Assembly: GCA_964383815.1 (NCBI GenBank)
Contig: CAYLIC010000006.1
Location: forward strand, 1-58,569
DNA: 58,569 bases
From: UBA11524 sp964383815
Lineage (GTDB): Bacteria > Bacillota > Clostridia > Christensenellales > Aristaeellaceae
Direction: 5' to 3'
Under the pieces are notes generated by a model that saw only the letters and a list, made by a program, of their open reading frames with translations, made no database searches and was not told the origin of the DNA. A program made the position numbers and the translations under genes. Positions 33,708-41,022 of the stretch are shown piece by piece; positions within the stretch are counted from its first letter, which is position 1, and every line of letters starts with the position of its first letter.

Positions 33708-35528
33708 ATGGAACAGCAGCATACCCCTGTGAAAAAGGCGGCGCTGATCTGGCGCTTCCTTGAGGGGAGCAAGTGGATGTTCACCCTGAGCATCCTTCTG
33801 GCCGTGCCCATGGCACTGGCTGATATGGTTATACCCCAAATTATCCGCGCGGCGGTGGACAATGCCATTGGTGGCAACGAGCCAACCTTTGGACCCACAG
33901 TGATGAAGCTGGTGAATGCCGCAGGCGGCTTTGAATACCTGGGCCGGAACCTGTGGATACTGGCGCTGGCAGTTATGGTGGTGGCGCTGGTGAAGGTGCT
34001 TTCCCAGTATGGCAACCTGGTAACCAACACCCATGCCTCCGAAACCATGGTGAAAACCATGCGGGACATGCTCTATACCCACATTGAGCATCTGCCCTTT
34101 TCCTGGCACATGAAGAACCACACCGGCGATATTATCCAGCGCTGCACCTCGGACATTGAAACAACCCGCAACTTTGTGGCAGGCCAGCTGACGGGCCTTT
34201 TGCGCATTGTGATTCTGGTAGTCATCTCCATGGCGTTCATGTTCTCCATGAATGTGAAGCTGGCTGTGATCGCCATGATTCCGCTGCCCATCATTGTGGG
34301 ATACTCCCTTTCCTTCCACGGGAAAATTGAGCAAGGCTTCAAGAAGGCCGATGAAAGCGAAGGCCGCCTGTCCGCCATGGCCCAGGAAAACCTGACGGGC
34401 GTGCGGGTGGTGCGCGCCTTTGGCCGGGAGAAGTATGAGCGGGAGCGCTTTGAAAAGCACAATGAGGAATACACCGGCCTGTGGGTGCGCCTGGCAAAGG
34501 TCATGAGCCGCTTCTGGAGCACCTCGGACATCCTCAGCGGCCTGCAGATTATGCTGGTGGTGGTTGCTGGCGTGGTGTTCTGCCTGAATGATGAAATCAC
34601 CTCCGGCGAATACATTGCCTTCGTTTCCTACAATGCTCAGCTGGTTTGGCCTGTGCGCCAGCTGGGCCGCATGATTTCCGAAATGAGCAAGGCCGGCGTG
34701 GCGGTGGAACGCATTGGGTACATCATCAGCTCTCCTGTGGAGCAGGACAGGGAAAACGCCCTTGAGCCTGACCTGACCGGGGACATTGCCTTCGAGCATG
34801 TGAACTTTGCCTACGAAGGCTGCCCGCAGATGCTCCATGACGTCAATTTTACCATGAAGGCCGGCACCACCCTGGGTATTCTGGGCGGCACAGGCAGCGG
34901 CAAGTCCACCCTGATGCTCCTGCTGGACAGGCTCTACGACCTGCCTGAAGGCTGCGGGCGCATTACCATTGGCGGTGTGGACATTGCGGACATGAAGCGC
35001 GAGCACCTGCGCCGGGGCATTGGCATTGTGCTGCAGGAGCCTTTCCTGTTCTCCCGCACGCTGAAGGAAAACCTGTCCATTACCAATGAAAGTCTCACCC
35101 TGACAGACATCCGGGAGGCTGCCCGGGCCGCCTGCCTGGACGACACCATTGAGGGCTTCTCCAAGGGGTATGAAACCTTTGTGGGCGAGCGGGGTGTGAC
35201 CCTTTCCGGCGGACAGAAGCAGCGGGCCGCCATTGCCCGCATGCTGACCCAGCATACCCCCATCATGATTTTTGACGACTCCCTTTCCGCCGTGGACGCC
35301 CAAACCGATGCGAACATCCGCAAGGCCCTGGAGCAGCGCTTTGGCAGCGCCAGCATCATCCTGATTTCCCACCGGATCACCACCCTGAGCAAGGCGGATC
35401 AGGTGATTGTGCTGGACCATGGGCGCATTGTGGAAACGGGCACACCCAAGCAGCTGGAAAAGGCCGGCGGCCTGTACCAGCGCATATACGAAATTCAGTC
35501 CCTGTCCCAAGAGGAGGTGCAGGCATGA
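33708..35528 (+). CDS. ABC exporter half-transporter, degenerate-site subunit
   Basis: A 606-residue type IV ABC half-transporter. Six membrane helices lie in residues ~20-330, then a nucleotide-binding domain with Walker A GGTGSGKST (Lys399), the signature LSGGQKQR, and a Walker B IMIFDDSLS in which the catalytic glutamate is aspartate (Asp524). That is the pattern of the degenerate subunit of heterodimeric exporters such as BmrC, LmrC or TM287. The start ATG 33708 has AAGGAG 4-5 nt upstream; an 18-codon extension lacks a site. It overlaps the partner gene by ATGA. The leader upstream suggests induction by an inhibitor of translation. Confidence 0.92.
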   Translation: MEQQHTPVKKAALIWRFLEGSKWMFTLSILLAVPMALADMVIPQIIRAAVDNAIGGNEPTFGPTVMKLVNAAGGFEYLGRNLWILALAVMVVALVKVLSQYGNLVTNTHASETMVKTMRDMLYTHIEHLPFSWHMKNHTGDIIQRCTSDIETTRNFVAGQLTGLLRIVILVVISMAFMFSMNVKLAVIAMIPLPIIVGYSLSFHGKIEQGFKKADESEGRLSAMAQENLTGVRVVRAFGREKYERERFEKHNEEYTGLWVRLAKVMSRFWSTSDILSGLQIMLVVVAGVVFCLNDEITSGEYIAFVSYNAQLVWPVRQLGRMISEMSKAGVAVERIGYIISSPVEQDRENALEPDLTGDIAFEHVNFAYEGCPQMLHDVNFTMKAGTTLGILGGTGSGKSTLMLLLDRLYDLPEGCGRITIGGVDIADMKREHLRRGIGIVLQEPFLFSRTLKENLSITNESLTLTDIREAARAACLDDTIEGFSKGYETFVGERGVTLSGGQKQRAAIARMLTQHTPIMIFDDSLSAVDAQTDANIRKALEQRFGSASIILISHRITTLSKADQVIVLDHGRIVETGTPKQLEKAGGLYQRIYEIQSLSQEEVQA

Positions 35529-37339
35529 AGAACGCCGCTGAACAGCGCTCCTTGCCCTTCTTCGGCATTGGCAAGGTGCTGCCCTATTTGAAAAAATTCC
35601 GAAAAATGATGATCACCATGGTGCTCTGCGGCCTGGCCGGCACAGGCATTGACCTGCTGACGCCCCAGTTTCAGCGGTACGCGCTGAACCATTTCATTGC
35701 CGAAAACACCCTGGACACTCTGCCCCTGTTTCTCATTCTGTATGCAGCGAGCATTGTTCTTTGCGGCGTGGTGAACTACATCGCTTGTACCTACGCCATG
35801 AAAACCGAGGTCAGCGTGAACCGCGACCTGCGCAATGCCGCCTTCAGCCACCTGCAAACCCTGTCCTTTTCCTACTTCAACCAGAACAGCGTAGGGTATA
35901 TCCACGCCCGGGTCATCAGCGATACCTCCCGCATCGGCTCCCTGGTGTCCTGGACACTGATGGACACCGTGTGGCACCTGTCCTACCTGGTAGGCGCCGT
36001 GGTGGTGATGCTGCTGGTAAACGCCCGCCTGGCCCTGATGGTTATGGCCATCCTGCCGCTGATTGTGCTTTTGTTCTCCCTGTTCCAGGGGAAGCTGATC
36101 CGCATCAACCGGGAGGTTCGCGAACTGAACTCCCAGATTACCAGCGATTTCAACGAGGGCATTTCCGGTGCGAAGACCATTAAGTCCCTGGTGATTGAGG
36201 ACAAAATGGTCAAGGACTTTGTGGCGGACACTGATGCCATGCGGAACAAATCCACCAGGGTGGCACACCTGCAGGGCCTGTTTTCCGCCACACTGAACAT
36301 TGCATCCTCCATGGCACTGGCCATTGTGCTGTGGCAGGGCGGGTACATTGCCGCCAGTGAGGTGGGTACCTTCTCCATGTTCATGTCCTATGCACAGGGC
36401 ATGATGGAGCCTGTCCGCTGGATTATCGATGCCATTTCCGGCCTGATTACCACCCAGGTGAACATTGAGCGGTTCTCCCGGCTGATGGAAACCCAGTCCG
36501 ATGTGGCGGACAGCCCGGAGGTGATTGAGAAGTACGGCGATGCCTTCAACCCCAGGCGGGAAAACTGGGAACCCATCAAGGGCGACATCGAGTTCAGGGA
36601 TGTGGACTTCAAGTACCCGGACGGCGATGAGTATGTGCTGGAAAACTTCAATTTGAAGATTCCCTTTGGCTCCAACATTGCCATTGTGGGCGAAACCGGC
36701 GCAGGCAAATCCACCCTGGTGAACCTGGTGTGCCGCTTCTTCGAGCCGACCCGCGGTCAGGTGCTGATTGACGGCCGGGACGCCCGTGAGCGCTCCCAGC
36801 TGTGGCTGCACTCCGCCATTGGCTATGTGCTGCAAACGCCCCACCTGTTCTCCGGCACCGTGCGGGAAAACCTGCTCTACGGCAATCCCAATGCCACGGA
36901 GGAGGAAATCCGCCGGGCGCTGGAGCTGGTCAGCGCCACAGAGGTGGTGGCCAAGATGGACAAGGGACTGGACAGCGATGTGGGCGAGGGGGGCGACATG
37001 CTCTCCACTGGCGAAAAGCAGCTGATTTCCTTTGCCCGGGCCATTCTGGCGGACCCCCGCATTCTGGTGCTGGACGAGGCTACCGCCTCCGTGGACACCC
37101 TGACCGAGCAGAAGATACAGGCCGCCATCGATACCATCATCAAGGGCCGCACCTCCCTGGTGATTGCCCACCGGCTGAGCACCGTGAAGAACGCCGACCT
37201 GATTCTTGTGGTGCAGGACGGCAAGATTATCGAGCAGGGACGCCACGAGGAGCTTCTCCGCGCCCGAGGACACTATTACAACCTGTATACCCGCCAGTAT
37301 GAGGACGAGGCCATCTCCAACGCCTTCTCCGCCGTATAA
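35525..37339 (+). CDS. ABC exporter half-transporter, catalytic subunit
   Basis: A 604-residue partner of the preceding protein. Six membrane helices are followed by a nucleotide-binding domain with Walker A GETGAGKST (Lys395) and Walker B ILVLDEAT (catalytic Glu518). The signature is altered to LSTGEKQ. Together with the Glu-to-Asp change in the partner, this places one degenerate and one active ATP site in the dimer. Such heterodimers export drugs, peptides or lipids. The start codon overlaps the previous stop, so the two subunits are made in step. A strong terminator follows. Confidence 0.92.
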   Translation: MKNAAEQRSLPFFGIGKVLPYLKKFRKMMITMVLCGLAGTGIDLLTPQFQRYALNHFIAENTLDTLPLFLILYAASIVLCGVVNYIACTYAMKTEVSVNRDLRNAAFSHLQTLSFSYFNQNSVGYIHARVISDTSRIGSLVSWTLMDTVWHLSYLVGAVVVMLLVNARLALMVMAILPLIVLLFSLFQGKLIRINREVRELNSQITSDFNEGISGAKTIKSLVIEDKMVKDFVADTDAMRNKSTRVAHLQGLFSATLNIASSMALAIVLWQGGYIAASEVGTFSMFMSYAQGMMEPVRWIIDAISGLITTQVNIERFSRLMETQSDVADSPEVIEKYGDAFNPRRENWEPIKGDIEFRDVDFKYPDGDEYVLENFNLKIPFGSNIAIVGETGAGKSTLVNLVCRFFEPTRGQVLIDGRDARERSQLWLHSAIGYVLQTPHLFSGTVRENLLYGNPNATEEEIRRALELVSATEVVAKMDKGLDSDVGEGGDMLSTGEKQLISFARAILADPRILVLDEATASVDTLTEQKIQAAIDTIIKGRTSLVIAHRLSTVKNADLILVVQDGKIIEQGRHEELLRARGHYYNLYTRQYEDEAISNAFSAV

Positions 37340-37344
37340 CAGGG

Positions 37345-37383
37345 CAGCCGCGCCTCCCACACCGGGAAGCGCGGCTGTTTTTT
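37345..37383 (+). terminator. Terminator of the first ABC exporter operon
   Basis: A 9-bp stem CAGCCGCGC/GCGCGGCTG with a nested TCCC/GGGA is followed by T6. Confidence 0.9.
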
Positions 37384-37450
37384 GTGTTGGGTAGCGGAGA
37401 CATGCGCACAGGCTCTCTCCGTCTGCTGCAAGCGCGGCACCTCTGCCGTA

Positions 37451-38464
37451 TCAGACCTCGCGGCCCACGCAGGCGGCAATGGTGCGGATGTCCTTCATGA
37501 CGGCGGCAAACAGGTCGGGCTTGATGGACTGGGCGCCATCGCACAGGGCGTTGGCAGGGTCGTTATGCACCTCAATCATCACACCGTCTGCGCCCACGGC
37601 AATGGCGGCCCGGGCCAGGGGTTCCACCATCCAGAACTTGCCCGTGGCGTGGCTGGGATCCACAACCACCGGCAGGTGGCTCAGGCGCTTCACTGCCAGC
37701 ACGGCGGACAGGTCAAGGGTGTTGCGGGTGTAGGTTTCATAGGTGCGGATGCCGCGCTCGCACAGGATCACGTTGGGATTGCCCCCGGCCATGATGTACT
37801 CTGCGCTCATCAGCCACTCCTCAATGGTGGAGGACAGGCCCCGCTTGAGCAGGATGGGTTTTTTGGTCTGGCCCAGCAGGCGCAGCAAATCGAAATTCTG
37901 CATGTTCCGGGCGCCCACCTGGATGCAGTCCACCTTTTCCTCAAACACCTCAATGTCGTAGGGACTCATAATCTCCGTCACAATGGGCAGGCCCGTGGCG
38001 GCCCGTGCCTCCACCAGCAGCTCCAGGCCATCATACTTCAGGCCCTGGAAGGCATAGGGCGAGGTGCGCGGCTTGAAGGCGCCACCGCGCAGCACCGTTG
38101 CGCCGGCCTTTTTCACCTCCTGCGCCACATAGGTAATCTGCTCCCTGCTCTCCACCGAGCACGGGCCCGCCATGATGGCCAGCCGCTTGCCGCCCACCTC
38201 CGTGTTGCCCACGTTGATCACACTGGGGCCCGGGTGGAACATGCGGTTGGCCTTCTTGAAGGGTTCCGCCACCTTCATAATCCGCTCCACACAGCGGAAG
38301 GATTCAATCTGTGCCGGATCCACCTGGCTGGTATCGCCAATCAGGCCCAGAATGGTCAGGTCGGAGCCAAACATGGGGTTTACGTTGATGCCCTTGGCGG
38401 TAATGATGTCCGTCAGCTTGTCAATGTCCTGCTTGGGCGTGCCCTGCTTGAGTACGATAATCAT
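37451..38464 (-). CDS. aroF: 3-deoxy-7-phosphoheptulonate (DAHP) synthase, AroAI-beta type
   Basis: A 337-residue enzyme that joins phosphoenolpyruvate and erythrose 4-phosphate, the entry step to aromatic amino acids. Residues ~1-75 form the ferredoxin-like regulatory domain seen in the Thermotoga enzyme, which binds Phe or Tyr. The barrel has GPCSVES, LRGGAFKPRTSPY, QVGARNMQNF, LLKRG and the metal-binding DPSHATG. The start ATG 38464 follows AGGAGG. Upstream is a phenylalanine-rich leader peptide with terminator and antiterminator, so the gene looks attenuated by charged tRNA-Phe. It stands alone; no other shikimate gene is in the window. Confidence 0.94.
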   Translation of the reverse strand: MIIVLKQGTPKQDIDKLTDIITAKGINVNPMFGSDLTILGLIGDTSQVDPAQIESFRCVERIMKVAEPFKKANRMFHPGPSVINVGNTEVGGKRLAIMAGPCSVESREQITYVAQEVKKAGATVLRGGAFKPRTSPYAFQGLKYDGLELLVEARAATGLPIVTEIMSPYDIEVFEEKVDCIQVGARNMQNFDLLRLLGQTKKPILLKRGLSSTIEEWLMSAEYIMAGGNPNVILCERGIRTYETYTRNTLDLSAVLAVKRLSHLPVVVDPSHATGKFWMVEPLARAAIAVGADGVMIEVHNDPANALCDGAQSIKPDLFAAVMKDIRTIAACVGREV

Positions 38465-38493
38465 GGGGAAAAAACCTCCTTCATGTGGGAAAC

Positions 38494-38528
38494 AAAAAAC
38501 CGGGAAGCCCGCCTAAAGAGCCTCCCGG
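38494..38528 (-). terminator. Attenuator terminator before aroF
   Basis: On the minus strand an 11-bp stem CCGGGAGGCTC/GGGCTTCCCGG (two G-U pairs) with loop TTTAGGC is followed by T6, 30 bp before aroF. The CTTTAGGCGG in its loop and 3' arm can instead pair with CCGCTAAAG at 38567-38575, which would prevent termination. Confidence 0.85.
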
Positions 38529-38566
38529 ATATGCGCCGCCATACCCTGCGGACGCACAGGCGCTGC

Positions 38567-38575
38567 CTTTAGCGG
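38567..38575 (-). promoter_or_regulatory. Antiterminator 5' arm before aroF
   Basis: The RNA CCGCUAAAG can pair with CUUUAGGCGG (one bulged G) at 38508-38518. It begins 6 nt after the leader stop codon, so a ribosome finishing the leader would cover it and one stalled at Phe codons would not. A GCGCC/GGCGC hairpin lies between the two arms. Confidence 0.65.
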
Positions 38576-38580
38576 TACGT

Positions 38581-38643
38581 TCAAACACCCGGCACGGCAA
38601 AGCCGCCCGGGATCATAAACGTAAAGGTAAAGGTGCGCTGCAT
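38581..38643 (-). CDS. Phenylalanine-rich leader peptide of aroF
   Basis: A 20-codon frame begins MQRTFTFTFMIPGGF and ends AVPGV, with four Phe (5, 7, 9, 15), 20 percent of the peptide. AGGAGG lies 8 nt before the ATG. It occupies the place of a classical attenuator leader (as PheL of pheA), between promoter and terminator. A short hairpin, GGACG/CGTCC, precedes the ribosome site. Confidence 0.82.
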   Translation of the reverse strand: MQRTFTFTFMIPGGFAVPGV

Positions 38644-38681
38644 GGTGTTTCCTCCTGCCGGACGCAAGCGTCCACGGGTGG

Positions 38682-38711
38682 ATTATACGCCAGGCGGCAT
38701 GCGCCTGTCAA
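38682..38711 (-). promoter_or_regulatory. Promoter of the aroF leader-aroF unit
   Basis: Perfect TTGACA (38706-38711) and TATAAT (38682-38687) with an 18-bp spacer on the minus strand. Confidence 0.85.
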
Positions 38712-38763
38712 GCACATTCGGTGTTTTTTCCGCATACCGTAGAGGAGAAAGGCGGGTGATTCC

Positions 38764-39021
38764 ATGACCCTGGGGGATTTGAAACAGAAGGACGTTATCA
38801 ACACCCTGACAGGCGCATCCCTGGGCAAGCCCATGGACCTGGAGTTCTGCGCCATGGATGGTCGCGTCAGCGCGCTGGTGGTGCCGGGGGAGTTCAGCCT
38901 GGCTGCCCTGCTGCGGGGCGAGCGCTGCGGCATCGTGATTCCCTGGGAGAACATCTGCAAGATTGGCAACGATGTGATTCTGGTGGAGCTTGCCGATTGC
39001 AGCCAGGCCCGCTGCCCGTGA
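38764..39021 (+). CDS. YlmC/YmxH family PRC-barrel protein
   Basis: An 85-residue protein matching the YlmC/YmxH family of spore formers: a PRC-barrel-like beta domain with MTLGDLKQKDVINTLTG at the start, DLEFCAMDGRVSALVVPG in the middle and IPWENICKIGNDVILVEL near the end. Family members are conserved in sporulating Firmicutes and are thought to be linked to sporulation, but no biochemical role is known. The ribosome site is modest (GGCGGGTGA). It is divergent from the aroF leader and followed after 39 bp by a convergent gene. Confidence 0.85.
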   Translation: MTLGDLKQKDVINTLTGASLGKPMDLEFCAMDGRVSALVVPGEFSLAALLRGERCGIVIPWENICKIGNDVILVELADCSQARCP

Positions 39022-39060
39022 GGCGCGGAAGAAGATGATTGATGGCCTGTGCCTGCCCTG

Positions 39061-39597
39061 TCACAGGGTGTGGCGCACCTGACCGTCCATGTCCTTCCAG
39101 GTAAAGGTGCCGTTTTCCAGGGTCATGTAGCCGTGCCAGGTGTTTTCCTTCGGCAGGCTGACGGAGCCTGGGTTCAGGTACAGGTAGGTGTCGTGATCCT
39201 CCCAGGCGGGAACATGGGTGTGACCGTGGAGCAGCACGTCCCCCGGGCACAGGGGCGGCAGGTGCCCATTGTTGTACACATGCCCGTGGGTGCAGAAAAT
39301 CAGCCGCTTTCCATGGCTGAGCAGTCCATAGTCCGCCAGCACGGGAAAGTCCAGCACCATCTGATCCACCTCGGCCTCGCAGTTGCCGCGCACGCAGAGA
39401 ATCTTGTTCTTCAGCGGGTTCAGCAGGGCAATGACCTGCTTGGGCGCATAGCCCTGGGGCAGGTCATTTCTGGGGCCGTGGTAGAGGATGTCCCCCAGGA
39501 GCAGCAGCCTGTCGGCATTCTCCCGGCGGTAGGCATCCAGCAGCCGCTGGCACCAGTAGGCGGAGCCATGGATGTCCGAGGCGATGAGCCATTTCAT
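39061..39597 (-). CDS. YfcE-type metallophosphodiesterase
   Basis: A 178-residue calcineurin-like phosphoesterase of the YfcE/MJ0936 group. All metal ligands are seen: ASDIHGS, LLLGDILYHG, VRGNCEAEVD, FCTHGHVYN and LLHGHTHVP. Enzymes of this group hydrolyse phosphodiesters such as bis-pNPP in vitro with Mn2+; their natural substrate is unknown. The ATG at 39597 follows AAGGAGA. It starts 12 bp after lysA on the same strand and is probably co-transcribed with it, though the functions are unrelated as far as is known. Confidence 0.92.
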   Translation of the reverse strand: MKWLIASDIHGSAYWCQRLLDAYRRENADRLLLLGDILYHGPRNDLPQGYAPKQVIALLNPLKNKILCVRGNCEAEVDQMVLDFPVLADYGLLSHGKRLIFCTHGHVYNNGHLPPLCPGDVLLHGHTHVPAWEDHDTYLYLNPGSVSLPKENTWHGYMTLENGTFTWKDMDGQVRHTL

Positions 39598-39609
39598 TGC
39601 GCGTTCTCC

Positions 39610-40866
39610 TTACTTCAGCAGCTTGTCCGCCACAGGGTCCACGTCCAGGGTAGCGAAGTAATCCTCCGGGCGCTCGGCACGGCGGATGAGCTGATAGCTG
39701 CCGTCCTGCCGGTAGAGCACCTCAGCCGAGCGCAGGCGCCCATTATAGTTGTAGCCCATGGAAAAGCCGTGGGCGCCGGTATCGTGAATCACCAGCAGGT
39801 CGCCCATGTCAATCTCCGGCAGCGCCCTGTCGATGGCGAACTTGTCGTTGTTCTCACACAGGGCGCCCACCACGTCGTACACATGGGTGCAGGGCGCAGC
39901 AGCCTTGCCGCAGACGGTGATGTGGTGATACGCGCCATACATGGCGGGGCGCATCAGGTTCACGGCGCAGGCATCCACGCCAATGTAATGCTTGTAGGTG
40001 TCCTTCCGGTGGATGGCATGGGTCACCAGCCAGCCCTCGGGGCCGGTCATCCAGCGGCCAAGCTCGGTCTTGATGGCCACGCCGCCCTGGGGGAACACCG
40101 CCTGGTATGCCCGGCGCACGCCCTCGCCCACCTGCATAATGTCGGTTTTCTCCTGCTCCGGCCGGTAGGGAATGCCCACGCCGCCGGACAGGTTGATGAA
40201 GCTGAGCTTCAGCCCGGTTTCCTCCGCCAGGTCCTTGCCGCACCTGAACAGGATCTTCGCCAGGGTGGGATAATAGCTGTTGTCCGTGTTATTGCTGGAA
40301 AGGAAGGCATGCAGGCCAAACGCCTCTGCACCCAAGGCTTTCAGGCGCTTCAGGCCCTCCTGCAGCTGGGGGTAGGTGAAGCCATACTTGGCATCCCCCG
40401 GGTTGCCCATGATGGCAGTGCCAATCTTGAAATCCCCGCCCGGGTTGTACCGGCAGCACACGCACTCTGGAATGCCGCCGTGCTCCTTCAGCACATCAAT
40501 GTGGGTAATGTCGTCCAGGTTCACATAAGCGCCCAGGGCCCGGGCATGGGTGAACTCCTCCGGGGGCATGTTGTTGGCGGAAAACATAATGTCCTGCCCC
40601 CGAAATCCGCAGGCCTCCGCCAGGCGCAGCTCGGTTTCGCTGGAGCAGTCCACCCCGCAGCCTTCCTCCCGCAGGATGCGCAGGATAGCCGGGTTGGGCA
40701 GTGCCTTTACAGCAAAATACTCCTGAAACTCCTCGCACCAGGCAAAGGCAGCCTTCAGCGCCCGGGCGTTTTGGCGGATGCCCGCCTCATCATACAGGTG
40801 AAACGGCGTTGGAAATTGCTCCGCCGCACCCTGGAAAACCTCATCCTTCAGAGAAAAATTCGGCAT
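39610..40866 (-). CDS. lysA: Diaminopimelate decarboxylase
   Basis: A 418-residue fold-III PLP decarboxylase that makes L-lysine from meso-diaminopimelate. The PLP lysine is Lys54 in EYFAVKALPNP. Further motifs are GVDCSSETEL, the glycine loop LSGGVGIPY, GRWMTGPEGW and the dimer-interface GALCENNDKF, which replaces the usual CESSD. The C-terminal MGYNYNGRLRSAEVL is typical of LysA. A related carboxynorspermidine decarboxylase is a less likely alternative. A promoter lies just upstream with only a short leader, so no lysine riboswitch is present. Co-transcribed with the YfcE-like gene. Confidence 0.88.
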   Translation of the reverse strand: MPNFSLKDEVFQGAAEQFPTPFHLYDEAGIRQNARALKAAFAWCEEFQEYFAVKALPNPAILRILREEGCGVDCSSETELRLAEACGFRGQDIMFSANNMPPEEFTHARALGAYVNLDDITHIDVLKEHGGIPECVCCRYNPGGDFKIGTAIMGNPGDAKYGFTYPQLQEGLKRLKALGAEAFGLHAFLSSNNTDNSYYPTLAKILFRCGKDLAEETGLKLSFINLSGGVGIPYRPEQEKTDIMQVGEGVRRAYQAVFPQGGVAIKTELGRWMTGPEGWLVTHAIHRKDTYKHYIGVDACAVNLMRPAMYGAYHHITVCGKAAAPCTHVYDVVGALCENNDKFAIDRALPEIDMGDLLVIHDTGAHGFSMGYNYNGRLRSAEVLYRQDGSYQLIRRAERPEDYFATLDVDPVADKLLK

Positions 40867-40902
40867 GACCCATCACTCCATCGCATGGAAAATTCCTGTT
40901 CC

Positions 40903-40931
40903 AATCTATCACATATTCCTGTTCTTTGCAA
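40903..40931 (-). promoter_or_regulatory. lysA promoter
   Basis: TTGCAA and TAGATT are 17 bp apart on the minus strand, ending 37 bp before the start codon, too close for a riboswitch. Confidence 0.55.
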
Positions 40932-40984
40932 GATTTTTTCCGTTTGGCGCGGTTTTGCTGGCATTTGTTCCGCGCAGAAGGCGC

Positions 40985-41016
40985 AAAAATAGCCGCCGGT
41001 GATTTTTCCGGCGGCT
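40985..41016. terminator. Bidirectional hairpin after the GH-A hydrolase gene
   Basis: A 9-bp AGCCGCCGG/CCGGCGGCT stem with an 8-base loop, followed by ATTTTTGC on the minus strand and TTGCTTTT on the plus strand. Confidence 0.85.
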
Positions 41017-41022
41017 TTGCTT

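Noticed and set aside
40867..40931. Lysine riboswitch upstream of lysA
   Set aside because: Promoter too close to the start codon and no aptamer-like structure.
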